The notes under the pieces are model-generated. The model did not search any database. It had not been told where the DNA came from and was given only the letters and a program-made list of their open reading frames with translations. Shown piece after piece: positions 1 through 8,179 of a DNA stretch of 64,000 bases. Each line of letters begins with the position of its first letter. Positions within the stretch are counted from its first letter, which is position 1. Made by a program: the position numbers and the translations under genes. This stretch comes from an uncultured Sutterella sp. (GTDB lineage: Bacteria; Pseudomonadota; Gammaproteobacteria; Burkholderiales; Burkholderiaceae_F): NCBI GenBank assembly GCA_949287305.1, contig CASEFX010000013.1, forward strand, positions 1 through 64,000, given 5' to 3'.

Positions 1-177
1 CTCTACGAACGTGTGGCGTCTTGGGCCGGCGAACTGACCGTCAAGCAGCTGTTGGATTGGTTTGATTGCGTCGAAAGAGTGAACGTCAGGAACCGACAGG
101 CTCAACATCGCTGGTCCACTGAAACGACCAAGCGCGATCGGGCCTTCCTCGACCTCTTCTTCGATCAGGCCCTTTGA
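1..177 (+). CDS. C-terminal fragment of an unknown protein
   Basis: The open frame enters from the left edge and stops with TGA at 175-177, leaving 58 codons. The visible tail is hydrophilic with several Trp and Arg residues and ends in a Leu/Phe-rich segment (RAFLDLFFDQAL). I see no recognisable domain or membrane segment. It is not possible to tell from this fragment what the protein does. The gene ends 127 bases before the end of the convergent tenA-like gene. Confidence 0.55.
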   Translation, partial: LYERVASWAGELTVKQLLDWFDCVERVNVRNRQAQHRWSTETTKRDRAFLDLFFDQAL

Positions 178-304
178 GTGTAGATTCCTCGGCTTTTAGG
201 TTTCCACACCTGCCGCTTTCTCAACGAACTGCAGGCGCTTCTCGACGGCATCGAATAACCGAAACCCGGTCGTTCGCCGTAGTTCCCGCCCCGGCGGTTG
301 CTTC

Positions 305-1054
305 TCAGCTCGGGTCGACCTTTTCGAGCGTGTACGCCGCCCGGAAGAGCCGACGCTCAAAGGCGCAGCTCGTGCGGTAAGCCGTCTTCGCGAGATTCCA
401 CTCGTCGGCCGAGGCGTTGCGGCCGAGCCGCTCGGCAAGGCCCAGGGCCGTCGCGACCGTCTCCGAATACGCGGGATCGCCGTAGGCGGCGAGCCATTCG
501 GCGTACGGATTCCCTTCGAGCTTTCGCGTGCGGGCGATCGTCATGCCCATCCGTTCGTAGACGGTGAAGCACGGCAAAAGCGCGGCGAATCCCGCGAGAA
601 GCGGCGCGCGTTCTGCGGATTCCAATTCGTGCCGCATGTAGGCGGCGGTCGTCGGACGAAGGGCATGGAAGGGGCTCTTCTCTGGCTTCCCGCCAACGAT
701 TTTCGTGAAGAGCCCGGCGGTCCAGGGCATCATGCCCCGCGTTTCTTCGGCCCAACGGCGGCAAAGCGCCCGGTTCTCTCCGGCGAGACGTTCTCCGAAG
801 CGATCGAAGGCGAGCGCGTAGTTGTCGAGGTAATGGAGGTTCTGCGCGAAGTACCAGGCGAAAGCGTCTTTGGCGAGCGTCCCCGCGGCGACTTCCTTCA
901 CGAAGGGTTCCTCGAGCACCGCTGCGGTTTCCGTCTCGCCCGCGGCGAGGAGTTCGGCGATTTTGGGGTCCGTCGGACGCGTCCCCTTCCCCAACGCGAG
1001 CGTCGGTGCGATCGAGAAGGCCCCGAGGGTCATCAGCAGAATTCGTCTGTTCAC
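305..1054 (-). CDS. TenA/thiaminase-II family protein with N-terminal signal peptide
   Basis: 249 residues starting at GTG, with an AGGA ribosome site about nine bases upstream. Residues 1-22 form a signal-like segment (MNRRILLMTLGAFSIAPTLA), after which comes a TenA helical domain. The family's catalytic Cys is seen in LLPCFTVYERMG (Cys162), and the late Glu in AFERRLFRAAY (Glu233). The position usually occupied by Asp in the QD motif reads Gln71-Asn72 (YFAQNLHYLDNYA). TenA proteins normally act in the cytoplasm on aminopyrimidine thiamin breakdown products. Here the signal sequence implies a periplasmic location, so the substrate is uncertain. The gene follows the AGCS transporter, but a terminator lies between them. 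Confidence 0.8.
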   Translation of the reverse strand: MNRRILLMTLGAFSIAPTLALGKGTRPTDPKIAELLAAGETETAAVLEEPFVKEVAAGTLAKDAFAWYFAQNLHYLDNYALAFDRFGERLAGENRALCRRWAEETRGMMPWTAGLFTKIVGGKPEKSPFHALRPTTAAYMRHELESAERAPLLAGFAALLPCFTVYERMGMTIARTRKLEGNPYAEWLAAYGDPAYSETVATALGLAERLGRNASADEWNLAKTAYRTSCAFERRLFRAAYTLEKVDPS

Positions 1055-1083
1055 GGTCTTTTTTCCTTTTTGCGAGCAAAAAG

Positions 1084-1115
1084 AAGCGGAACCTCCTTTC
1101 GGGAAAGTTCCGCTT
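1084..1115 (-). terminator. Intrinsic terminator of the alanine symporter gene
   Basis: Nine-base stem AAGCGGAAC/GTTCCGCTT (1084-1092 with 1107-1115), followed on the minus strand by TTCTTTTTG. It lies just after the AGCS stop codon and before the tenA-like start. Confidence 0.8.
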
Positions 1116-1135
1116 CGTGGATTTTGGTTGTCGCA

Positions 1136-2512
1136 TCAGTGGTGCGACTTCTTTTCGTAGGCGGCGAGCTTCGTCTCGAAGTCGTTGAGCGAATTCCCCA
1201 CCACCTTGTGGAGCGCCAGGAGCGCGACGAGGTTCGGGAGCACCATGAGCCCATTGAAGAGGTCGGCGAGCGCCCAGACGAGGTCGACCTTGAGGACGGC
1301 GCCCACGCCGATGAAGAGGCACACGATCACGCGGTAGGGAAGCACCGCGTATTCGCCCCAGAGGAAGCGCACGTTTTGTTCGGCAAAGAAGTTCCAGCCG
1401 ATGATCGTCGAATACGCAAAGAAGAAGAGGCAGACGGCCACAAAGCCCATGCCGATGCTGCCGAGCCCCTGCGTGTAGGCCTTCTGCGTGAGTTCGATGC
1501 CGGTCGTCTGGAAGTCGAGCACGCCCGTGACGAGAATCACGATCCCCGTGAAGGTCACGACCACCACCGTGGCGAAGACGCCGAACATCGCGACGAGGCC
1601 CTGGATGGCGGGGTGTTCGACCTTGGCGACCGCGTGCGCGTGCGGGGTCGAGCCCATGCCGGCTTCGTTCGAGAAGAGACCGCGCGCCACGCCGAACTGC
1701 ATGGCCTTGGCGACCGTGAGACCCAAGGCGCCGCCCGCGACGGCCTGGGGATTGAAGGCCGCGTCAAAGATGAGCGCGAAGGCGGGACCGACTTCGGAGA
1801 GATGTTCAAGGATCACGTAGGAGCCGCCGATCAGGTAGACCGCGGCCATGATCGGAACGAGCTTTTCCGCGACGCTCGCGAGACGCCCGAGACCGCCGAA
1901 GAAGACGAGACCGGAGATGACGGCCGTGATGACGCCCGTCACCGCAAGCGGCGCTCCGAAGGCCGTGTTCATGGCCTGCGAGATGGAATTGGACTGCACG
2001 GCGTTCCCGATGCAGCCGAGCGCGATGATGATGGCGATAGAGAAGAAGACGGCGAGCGGCTTGAATTTCTTGCCGAGGCCCTGCGTGATGTAGTAGGCCG
2101 GACCGCCCACGACGTGGCCGTTGGCGTCATGCCCCTTGTAGGTCTGCGCGAGGACGGCTTCGGCGAAGATCGTGGCCATCCCGAAGAAGGCCGCGACCCA
2201 AAGCCAGAAGAGCGCCCCCGGACCGCCCGAGACGAGGGCCGTGGCGGTACCGGCAACGTTGCCCGTACCCACCTGCGCGGCGATGGCCGTGGCGAGGGCC
2301 TGGAAGGAACTCATCCCCGACTTGTCGGCGCGTTTGCCGAAGAAGGAGGCGCCGCCGAAGAGATAGCGCGCGGCAAGCCCGAACTTTCGGACCTGAACGA
2401 AGCGAAGCTTGATGGTGTAGAAGATCCCCGTCCCGCACAAAAGCGGAACGAGGAAGAATACGCCCCACAGGACGCTGTTGATTTCGGATACGAGATGGTT
2501 GAGGTATTCCAT
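1136..2512 (-). CDS. AGCS family sodium:alanine symporter
   Basis: 458 residues from ATG at 2512. An open frame continues upstream to a TTG at 2608, but those 32 residues are basic and unlike the family, whose proteins begin near MEYLNHLVSEINSVLWG. Family landmarks are visible: QVGTGNVAGTATALVSGGPG, IFAEAVLAQTYKGHD and LFSNEAGMGSTPHAHA. The rest is a string of hydrophobic segments consistent with 10-11 membrane helices. AGCS carriers import Ala or Gly with Na+. A perfect FNR box lies about 125 bases upstream, which suggests anaerobic control. A terminator follows the gene. Confidence 0.9.
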   Translation of the reverse strand: MEYLNHLVSEINSVLWGVFFLVPLLCGTGIFYTIKLRFVQVRKFGLAARYLFGGASFFGKRADKSGMSSFQALATAIAAQVGTGNVAGTATALVSGGPGALFWLWVAAFFGMATIFAEAVLAQTYKGHDANGHVVGGPAYYITQGLGKKFKPLAVFFSIAIIIALGCIGNAVQSNSISQAMNTAFGAPLAVTGVITAVISGLVFFGGLGRLASVAEKLVPIMAAVYLIGGSYVILEHLSEVGPAFALIFDAAFNPQAVAGGALGLTVAKAMQFGVARGLFSNEAGMGSTPHAHAVAKVEHPAIQGLVAMFGVFATVVVVTFTGIVILVTGVLDFQTTGIELTQKAYTQGLGSIGMGFVAVCLFFFAYSTIIGWNFFAEQNVRFLWGEYAVLPYRVIVCLFIGVGAVLKVDLVWALADLFNGLMVLPNLVALLALHKVVGNSLNDFETKLAAYEKKSHH

Positions 2513-2635
2513 GGCGAGGGCAACCCGGAAACGTTGGAAGAGAGGCTCTCTACGGAGCCGTTTTTCTCGATCATAGTCGACCGAACGCAGAGCACCCTCG
2601 GGAAGCAAAGATTTTCTCAGAAAAGAGCCTGCTTA

Positions 2636-2649
2636 TTGATTTATATCAA
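2636..2649 (-). promoter_or_regulatory. Perfect FNR box upstream of the alanine symporter
   Basis: TTGATTTATATCAA matches the FNR/ANR consensus TTGAT-N4-ATCAA at every fixed position. With the box centred at -41.5, transcription would start near 2601 and the -10 would fall at about 2608-2613, leaving a leader of about 90 bases before the ATG at 2512. This is the geometry of class II FNR activation. The promoter itself is inferred. Confidence 0.75.
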
Positions 2650-2727
2650 CCTCAACAAGTGAATCCCCGCATTGTCAAAATCGGGATTTTCCGTTTTTCC
2701 CTTCTCGAGAAGCAAAACCGAACAACC

Positions 2728-2759
2728 GCCTCCGCCAATGAAAGCCTCCGCCAATGAAA
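2728..2759. repeat. Perfect 16-bp tandem duplication
   Basis: The unit GCCTCCGCCAATGAAA occurs twice head to tail (2728-2743 and 2744-2759) in the short spacer next to the amidohydrolase terminator. It looks like a recent slippage or duplication event. Confidence 0.8.
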
Positions 2760-2780
2760 AGGCCTCCCGAAAAGGAGGCC
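2760..2780 (-). terminator. Terminator of the AbgA-like hydrolase gene
   Basis: Stem GGCCTCC/GGAGGCC (2761-2767 with 2774-2780) and loop CGAAAA, followed on the minus strand by TTTTC. It lies 20 bases past the stop of the 2801-4141 gene. Confidence 0.75.
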
Positions 2781-2800
2781 CGAGAAGAGTCGGATGCGTC

Positions 2801-4141
2801 TTACCACTCGCCCGAAAGCGCCATGATGACGTTCGTGTAAGTGTCGTAGAGCGTCGTGAGGTAGCGTTCGTCGAAGTCGACGTTTTCCGTCGTGTGGATC
2901 GGCTGCCCGTCACGCGTCGGCATGGCGCCCACGATGAAGTAGCCCGCCTTGCCGCCCCGCTGTTGCACGCGGCGGAACATGACGGTCGCGTCGTCCGAAT
3001 AGGTGACGGTCAGATGCGGCTGAATGTTGCGGCAGTAGCGCGCACGTTTGGCGCACACCGTGATCAACTGGCTCACGCTGTCGTCGGGCGTGAAGTCGAC
3101 CGCTTCGCCCACGACGCGGTGCTTCATCTGCACGTCAAAGGCCATGGCCATCCCGGCGCAGCGCTGCACGGCCTCGTGCGCGAGATAGTCCTTGATCTTT
3201 TCGTTCGCGCCGCGCACTTCGATCTGCATCGTGGCGTGCGCCGCCACGACGTTGCGGCCTTCGCCCGCGTGGAGGTTTCCCACGTTCACGCGCGTCATCC
3301 CGTCGCCGTGACGCGGAAGGGCCATCAGGTTGATCGCGGCGTTGGCGGCCGCCATCAGGGCGTTCCGGCCCGTCTGCGGGTGCATGCCCGCGTGCGAGGG
3401 ACGGCCGATGAATTCAAAGTCGATCTTTTCCGTGCAGAGGAACTTGCTCGGCGCCGTATAGACGGTTCCGGGCGGCTGATCGAGCCCGAAGTGCGCGCAG
3501 ATGATCGTGTCGACGTCGTCGAGCACCCCCGAGCGCACGAAGGCGTAGGCGCCGCGGGAGCCTTCTTCGGCGGGCTGGAAGATGAACTTGATCTTCCCGG
3601 TGAGGCGCTCCTTGTTGGCGGCGATGAAGCGGCCGAGTTCGAGAAGGACCGCCTGGTGGCCGTCGTGCCCGCAGGCGTGCATGACGCCGGGGCGCATCGA
3701 GTGGAAGTTCTCGCGCGTCGGGAGGTGTTCGGGATCCTCGGGTTCGTTCATGTAGAGGGCGTCGAGTTCGGCGCGGATGCAGATGGTCTTCCCCGGACGC
3801 TTCGTGTCAAAGACCGCAACGCACCCCGTGAGGCCCTCCATGCGGTCGAGCAGTTGACGGGGGACGCCCTGGTCCTTCGCGTAGAGTTCCGCGTGCTGCG
3901 CCTCTTCCGGATCGCGGCCGCGCACGTAGTCGGGCTGCAGGATTTCGCGCCCCACCTTCACTTCAAAGCCCAGACCGCTCAGCACCTCCGCAGCGCGCGC
4001 GGTGCTCAGGAATTCGCACCACCCCACTTCCGGCGTCATGTGGATCGCGCGGCGGCGCTCGATCAAATCGCTTTCGTGAACGGGGTCCACCCAGTCGGGG
4101 AGAAAACCTTCGCGGGGCGTATCGACAACGGAAATCGGCAT
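2801..4141 (-). CDS. M20-type amidohydrolase, AbgA-like
   Basis: 446 residues from ATG at 4141; a TTG four codons upstream is less likely because GGGA sits correctly spaced before the ATG. The dinuclear-metal motif MHACGHDGH, the FQPAEEGSRGA segment and the dimerisation-domain segment GRPSHAGMHPQTGRNALM match M20 hydrolases. Length and order are closest to AbgA, the p-aminobenzoyl-glutamate hydrolase subunit. No signal peptide is seen. The probable role is cytosolic cleavage of an N-acyl or aminobenzoyl amino acid. A second, more AbgA-like paralogue lies at 34957-36237. It is transcribed as a single gene with its own terminator. Confidence 0.85.
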   Translation of the reverse strand: MPISVVDTPREGFLPDWVDPVHESDLIERRRAIHMTPEVGWCEFLSTARAAEVLSGLGFEVKVGREILQPDYVRGRDPEEAQHAELYAKDQGVPRQLLDRMEGLTGCVAVFDTKRPGKTICIRAELDALYMNEPEDPEHLPTRENFHSMRPGVMHACGHDGHQAVLLELGRFIAANKERLTGKIKFIFQPAEEGSRGAYAFVRSGVLDDVDTIICAHFGLDQPPGTVYTAPSKFLCTEKIDFEFIGRPSHAGMHPQTGRNALMAAANAAINLMALPRHGDGMTRVNVGNLHAGEGRNVVAAHATMQIEVRGANEKIKDYLAHEAVQRCAGMAMAFDVQMKHRVVGEAVDFTPDDSVSQLITVCAKRARYCRNIQPHLTVTYSDDATVMFRRVQQRGGKAGYFIVGAMPTRDGQPIHTTENVDFDERYLTTLYDTYTNVIMALSGEW

Positions 4142-4172
4142 GAACGGTCCCAAAAAATATTGAATGATCTAC

Positions 4173-4215
4173 AGAAAAAATCCCCGAAGCCGCCACAGAG
4201 ACGGCATCCGGGGAT
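4173..4215 (-). terminator. Terminator of the HU gene
   Basis: Stem ATCCCCG/CGGGGAT (4180-4186 with 4209-4215) followed on the minus strand by a T6 run. It lies 50 bases after the HU stop. Confidence 0.8.
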
Positions 4216-4264
4216 GCTTATTGTACGAGATCGACGCCTCGTACGGGGCAAGCGATACAGTCGC

Positions 4265-4537
4265 TTACTTGACGGCTTCCTTGAAGGAAGCGCCAGCCGT
4301 GAACTTCGGGGCCTTGCAGCCCGGGATCTTGATCACGGTGCCCGTCTGGGGATTGCGGCCCGTACGGGGAGCGCGTTCCGTAAGGCCGAACGTGCCGAAG
4401 CCGATGAGGCGAACGCTTTCGCCCTTGGCGACTTCATCGACGACCGTTTCGAGGAAGGCGTCGAGCATGGCGCCGACCTGCGTCTTGGCGATGTCGGTCT
4501 TGGCGGCGATGGCGTCAATAAGTTCCGTCTTGTTCAT
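4265..4537 (-). CDS. hup: HU family histone-like DNA-binding protein
   Basis: 90 residues beginning [18 protein letters not shown], the standard HU/IHF N-terminus. The DNA-intercalating arm is present ([17 protein letters not shown]) and the protein ends [16 protein letters not shown]. The ATG at 4537 has AAGGAG eight to ten bases upstream; the longer open frame above it is not homologous. Length and the GRNPQTG motif fit HU better than IHF. It is a monocistronic nucleoid protein gene with its own promoter and terminator. Confidence 0.95.
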   Translation of the reverse strand: MNKTELIDAIAAKTDIAKTQVGAMLDAFLETVVDEVAKGESVRLIGFGTFGLTERAPRTGRNPQTGTVIKIPGCKAPKFTAGASFKEAVK

Positions 4538-4661
4538 TCCAGTAAACTCCTTCGGAGGGACTAAAACATCGACCCTTGATCGGGAGACGGCCCGATCCAA
4601 AGCGCCGTTTGAAGTTTGTATTCGGCGCTTTGTGGAACACGGTCTCACAAGGGCTGCAGGG

Positions 4662-4690
4662 ATTGTCGCCAAAAAGTCTGAAAAAATCAA
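4662..4690 (-). promoter_or_regulatory. Predicted sigma-70 promoter of HU
   Basis: TTGATT (4690-4685), a 17-base spacer and GACAAT (4667-4662) on the minus strand place the start about 120 bases before the HU ATG. The remaining spacer up to 5206 has no convincing gene: the 147-codon frame at 4700-5143 lacks a ribosome site and domain character. The palindrome at 5034-5049 is the only other clear signal. Confidence 0.55.
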
Positions 4691-5033
4691 GGGTTCCGGA
4701 TGACGAAAATTCCCTCGCTCTGTTGGAATTTCAGCGTTTACGGGCGCCGGTCGGAGAGACTTGGATTCCCGAACGGGCTTTTTAGTTTTGCCCTCAGCCC
4801 TCTCCCGCCAAATGAACGGACATATCCCGAACTTGCAGGAACGATTTGCGCATCCCTCGGTTTTCACCGACGCTTTCACTCGAACCAAACACCTCGCCCC
4901 GCCCTTCCGACGGCCCAACGCCCCCTCTACGCCCCCCAAAAAAGCGCAAAAGAATGCGTCCGCCTGAAATTGCCTTGGCGCCCTAAGGATTCACTCTGCG
5001 GTACTGTGACTATTTGCTACATTAATGATCTAG

Positions 5034-5049
5034 AACAAACCCGTTTGTT
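5034..5049. promoter_or_regulatory. Palindrome upstream of the GNAT gene
   Basis: AACAAAC-CC-GTTTGTT is a perfect inverted repeat about 160 bases before the acetyltransferase start. It is operator-like in size and symmetry. The binding protein is unknown. Confidence 0.4.
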
Positions 5050-5206
5050 GCATGTTTTCCTATCCGAGGCCGCAAAACGCTTCCGCAAGGCCGCGTCACG
5101 GTCACTTTTCTTTCGATCAGCGGGTTTATGCGAAGAGGACTAATCCGCATGTTCAGAGGCGTTTCAGCCTGTCATGCTGAAGGAAATCCTCAGCGGGACC
5201 TTTCGC

Positions 5207-5773
5207 ATGCGGTATGAATTTCTCACATCGACCGAACATGCGCTCTTTGACGCGGCCTTCGATCTTCATGAACTGAGCTTCCCGCCGACCCTTCGGCGCA
5301 GTCGGGAGAGCTTTGCCCGCGCCTTTTCGGACCCGGACTTCGAATGCATCGCCTTCCGCGAGAGCCAGGCGATCATGGGGTACGCCACGCGCTGGTTCCT
5401 GCCGAGCGCCGTCTATCTCGAGTCGCTCGTGGTTGCTCCGGAATTCCGCGGCCTCGGGCTCGGCCGACAGCACCTTCACGAAATCGTCGCGACGAGCCGC
5501 AAGCCCGTGGCGGCGCTCGTCGCCGACGAACTTCCCGGCGCCCTCACCTTCTTCCTCAAAAACGGCTTTCACCTGAACGACACCGACGCCGTCGTTCCGC
5601 CCTGCCTCCCGGGCGCGGGCGTCCGGCGCTTTTCGCTCGTCACAAGCCCCCGCCTGTGGAACGAAAAAGAAAGGGCGACCGTCCTCGAGGAGATCGCCCG
5701 CAAGATCTGTCCGAAGGCCTCCGCCCCGGACACTTCGATCAGCTCGCCCGACGCGGACGCGGCGCGCCCGTGA
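5207..5773 (+). CDS. GNAT family N-acetyltransferase
   Basis: 188 residues from the ATG at 5207, chosen because GGGA lies eight bases upstream; an in-frame ATG at 5174 has only a distant AGAGG. The acetyl-CoA-binding motif A is clear: VYLESLVVAPEFRGLGLGRQ, followed by a helix. The C-terminal 60 residues are Pro/Ala rich and end in a charged tail. The substrate cannot be read from sequence. The last 35 bases overlap the end of the convergent gene at 5739-6272. Confidence 0.85.
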   Translation: MRYEFLTSTEHALFDAAFDLHELSFPPTLRRSRESFARAFSDPDFECIAFRESQAIMGYATRWFLPSAVYLESLVVAPEFRGLGLGRQHLHEIVATSRKPVAALVADELPGALTFFLKNGFHLNDTDAVVPPCLPGAGVRRFSLVTSPRLWNEKERATVLEEIARKICPKASAPDTSISSPDADAARP

Positions 5774-6272
5774 GAACGAGCGTCCATTCCGCGGCGAGCG
5801 CCTTGAGTTTCTTCTCAAGCCGCGCGACGGTCTCCTTGTCGAGGTCCTTTTCTTCGCTCTCGCGCTTCCAGAGGGCGATTTCCTTGTAGACCGCTTTGTA
5901 GTAGGCAAGGACCACGTCCTTGACGGCCTTCACCTGTTCCTCCTCCTTCATGACGGCCGGCACGGGCGTCGACGCGAAGAATTCCGGGTGATGCGCCGCG
6001 ATCTGCTCGAGAAGAAGCGCCCTGGTAAAGGGGATCTTCGTTTCAACGAGCGGGTGCTTTCCGTAGAGGACCGCCGCCATGTTCGCGGCCATGGATTCGT
6101 CCGTCTGCGCGGCGGCGCCTTCGGTGATGAGGCCCTTCTGGATGCGGTCGACGTTCGCGAGCACCGTAAACGCGAGGTACTCAAGCTGGCCGCGAAGGCC
6201 TTCGGCGTCTAGCACGGGCTTCTTTTCCTCTTCGGCCGCGGACGTTTCTTCCTGTCGGTTTTCTTCACTCAT
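5739..6272 (-). CDS. Uncharacterised acidic helical protein
   Basis: 177 residues, start MSEENRQEETSAAEEEKK. The N-terminus is Glu-rich and disordered-looking; the middle (about 28-130) is predicted helical, and residues 135-165 (KRESEEKDLDKETVARLEKK) look like a coiled coil. No signal peptide, membrane segment or known motif is visible. Its ATG overlaps the end of the hybrid kinase gene by eight bases, so it is translationally coupled and may be a partner of the kinase. Its 3' end overlaps the convergent GNAT gene. Confidence 0.7.
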   Translation of the reverse strand: MSEENRQEETSAAEEEKKPVLDAEGLRGQLEYLAFTVLANVDRIQKGLITEGAAAQTDESMAANMAAVLYGKHPLVETKIPFTRALLLEQIAAHHPEFFASTPVPAVMKEEEQVKAVKDVVLAYYKAVYKEIALWKRESEEKDLDKETVARLEKKLKALAAEWTLVLTGAPRPRRAS

Positions 6273-8169
6273 TGTTTTTCGTTCCTTTGGGTTGCGGACC
6301 GCTTTGCTGCGACCAGATCGCCGCGAGAATGTCGTCGGTGTCCGCGGGTTTTTGCAAAATCACGGGGAAGCGCGAGAGCGTGAGTACGCCCGCTTCCCGC
6401 ATGCTTCGGAAGTGCGCCTCGATTTCTTCGCGCGCCACGGCCGTGAGCACCACGACGGGGATCGTGCGCCCGAGTCTCGCCTCGACGAGCGCGGCGACTT
6501 CGAGCCCCGTCATTTCGTCCTCGCCGAGATTGTAGTCGGTGACGAGCGCCGCCACCTCGCCCTCCTTCTCGGAGAGCGCCGCAAAGAATTCCTCGTCCGC
6601 GACGGCCGCGGCGAGCACCGTGGCTCCGCGGCTTTCGAAGACGGGAAGAAGCGCGTTTCTCAAAATCGGATTGTCTTCGACGAGGGCGATCGTGCCGGTG
6701 AAGCTTCGCGCCGGGTCGCGCACGGGGGCGGGCGCCGATTCGACTTCGCTTCGCGGACTCGACGCCTCGGGAAAGCCCAGACGGAAGACGGAGCCGCGTC
6801 CGGGGTGCGAGTCGATCGTAAGTTCCGCATGAAGCGCCTCGGCGATCCCCCGCACGATCGAGAGACCCAGACCGAAGCCGCTTCCCGGACGGCGCTTGCC
6901 GGCTTCGCCCCGGAAGAAGGCGTCGAAGATCTTGCCGCGTTCTTCCTTCGTCATGCCGTCGCCGCAGTCGTATACGCCGATGCGGACGAAACGCCTTCCC
7001 TTCACCATGAGGCGGCGCGCCGCCACGACCACTTCGGGACGCGGGTTCTTCGGGTTCGAATAGTTGATGGCGTTCGCGATGAGATTTTTCAGCGCCCGCT
7101 CGAGCATCACGGGGTCGGCGTCGACCGCCACGTTCGTCGGAACCGTCCGGAAAACAAGCCCCTTGACTTTGGCGGCGGGGCCGAATTCGGCCTCGAGCCG
7201 CGAGAAAAGAGGCGCAAGCTCCATGCGTTCGATGTGGGGTTCCTGTCCGCCGAACTCCATGCGCGTGACTTCCAGGACCTGTTCGACGAGCGTCGAAATC
7301 GAGGCGCTCGTGAGCGCGAGCTGATCGACGACGGGTTTCGTCGCGGGCATGCACTTTCGCTTCAGGATGTCGAGATAAATCCCCATCGCCTGAAGGGGTT
7401 GTCTGAGGTCGTGGTTGGCCGCCGCAAAGAAACGCGCCCGCCGCTCGCTTTCCTTCTGCGTCGCGCGCCGTGCGTTTTCGGATCGCTGCACCTCGATGCG
7501 CAGACGCTCGACGAGACGCGTGTTTTCGGCGTCGGCCAAAACGCTCGAGGTGATGAGTTCGTTCAACTTTCGCCCCGAATAAAGAATGAAGCCCGTCACG
7601 AGGACGAGCACCGTCGTGAGAATGACGGAACTCACGCGGTACTGCCCCGCGACCGCCATCGTCAAGGGCGTCATCGAAAGGAGCGTGAAGGCCGTGAGCG
7701 ACGGCATCCAGCAGGAATAGACGGGCCAGCCCGCAAAGGTCACGGCGACCGTGATCGCGACCGTCATCACCTGCAGAAGCCCCGAGCCCTGCACCACGAA
7801 GAGAATTCCGGTCAGGCCCCAGATCGAGCCCGTCACGACGGCGAGCACCGTCCAGCGGCGCACCCAGGCGCGCACGTTCTTCACGCGCGCGTCGTCGCGC
7901 CAGAACTTTCGCACGAAGACGAGCGCCACGATCACCTGCGCGAGCCAAATGACGGTCCAGCCGATCAGAAAGACGCGGCTGTATTCCGTTTCCCAATACA
8001 TGAGGACGAGACTTCCCATCCCGATGATCTGCGCGGCGATCGCCACGGGAAAGAGCCGGAGGCTTCTCAAAATCACGCTCGAGAGCGTTCTCGCCGTGAG
8101 GCTTCTCGTGCGCGAAATGCCGAAGAAGCGCTTCAGAAAGTCAAGCGTAATGGCTTTGGTGAGCGGCAT
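6265..8169 (-). CDS. Membrane-bound hybrid histidine kinase with receiver domain
   Basis: 634 residues. Six hydrophobic segments occupy roughly 40-58, 66-87, 106-126, 131-150, 157-175 and 179-198. They are followed by a linker, the H-box FFAAANHDLRQPLQ (His253), N-box residues around Asn362-Asn366, G-boxes DCGDG (401-405) and GSGFGLGLSIVRG, and a C-terminal receiver with phospho-acceptor Asp545 (LVTDYNLGE) and Lys607. No output domain follows, so the partner regulator is elsewhere. The gene lies ten bases after an LD-carboxypeptidase gene and overlaps the next gene. Coexpression with a peptidoglycan recycling enzyme suggests envelope sensing, which is an inference. Confidence 0.9.
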   Translation of the reverse strand: MPLTKAITLDFLKRFFGISRTRSLTARTLSSVILRSLRLFPVAIAAQIIGMGSLVLMYWETEYSRVFLIGWTVIWLAQVIVALVFVRKFWRDDARVKNVRAWVRRWTVLAVVTGSIWGLTGILFVVQGSGLLQVMTVAITVAVTFAGWPVYSCWMPSLTAFTLLSMTPLTMAVAGQYRVSSVILTTVLVLVTGFILYSGRKLNELITSSVLADAENTRLVERLRIEVQRSENARRATQKESERRARFFAAANHDLRQPLQAMGIYLDILKRKCMPATKPVVDQLALTSASISTLVEQVLEVTRMEFGGQEPHIERMELAPLFSRLEAEFGPAAKVKGLVFRTVPTNVAVDADPVMLERALKNLIANAINYSNPKNPRPEVVVAARRLMVKGRRFVRIGVYDCGDGMTKEERGKIFDAFFRGEAGKRRPGSGFGLGLSIVRGIAEALHAELTIDSHPGRGSVFRLGFPEASSPRSEVESAPAPVRDPARSFTGTIALVEDNPILRNALLPVFESRGATVLAAAVADEEFFAALSEKEGEVAALVTDYNLGEDEMTGLEVAALVEARLGRTIPVVVLTAVAREEIEAHFRSMREAGVLTLSRFPVILQKPADTDDILAAIWSQQSGPQPKGTKNNE

Positions 8170-8179
8170 GCCTTTCTCC

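Noticed and set aside
2513..2608. 32-residue N-terminal extension of the alanine symporter from a TTG
   Set aside because: Basic, unlike the family; the ATG at 2512 gives the usual start.
629..2662. 677-codon open frame on the plus strand
   Set aside because: Antisense to the TenA-like and AGCS genes, both of which carry strong family motifs and ribosome sites.
4700..5143. 147-codon open frame between HU and the GNAT gene
   Set aside because: No ribosome site, no motif, irregular composition; the stretch contains the HU promoter and a palindrome.
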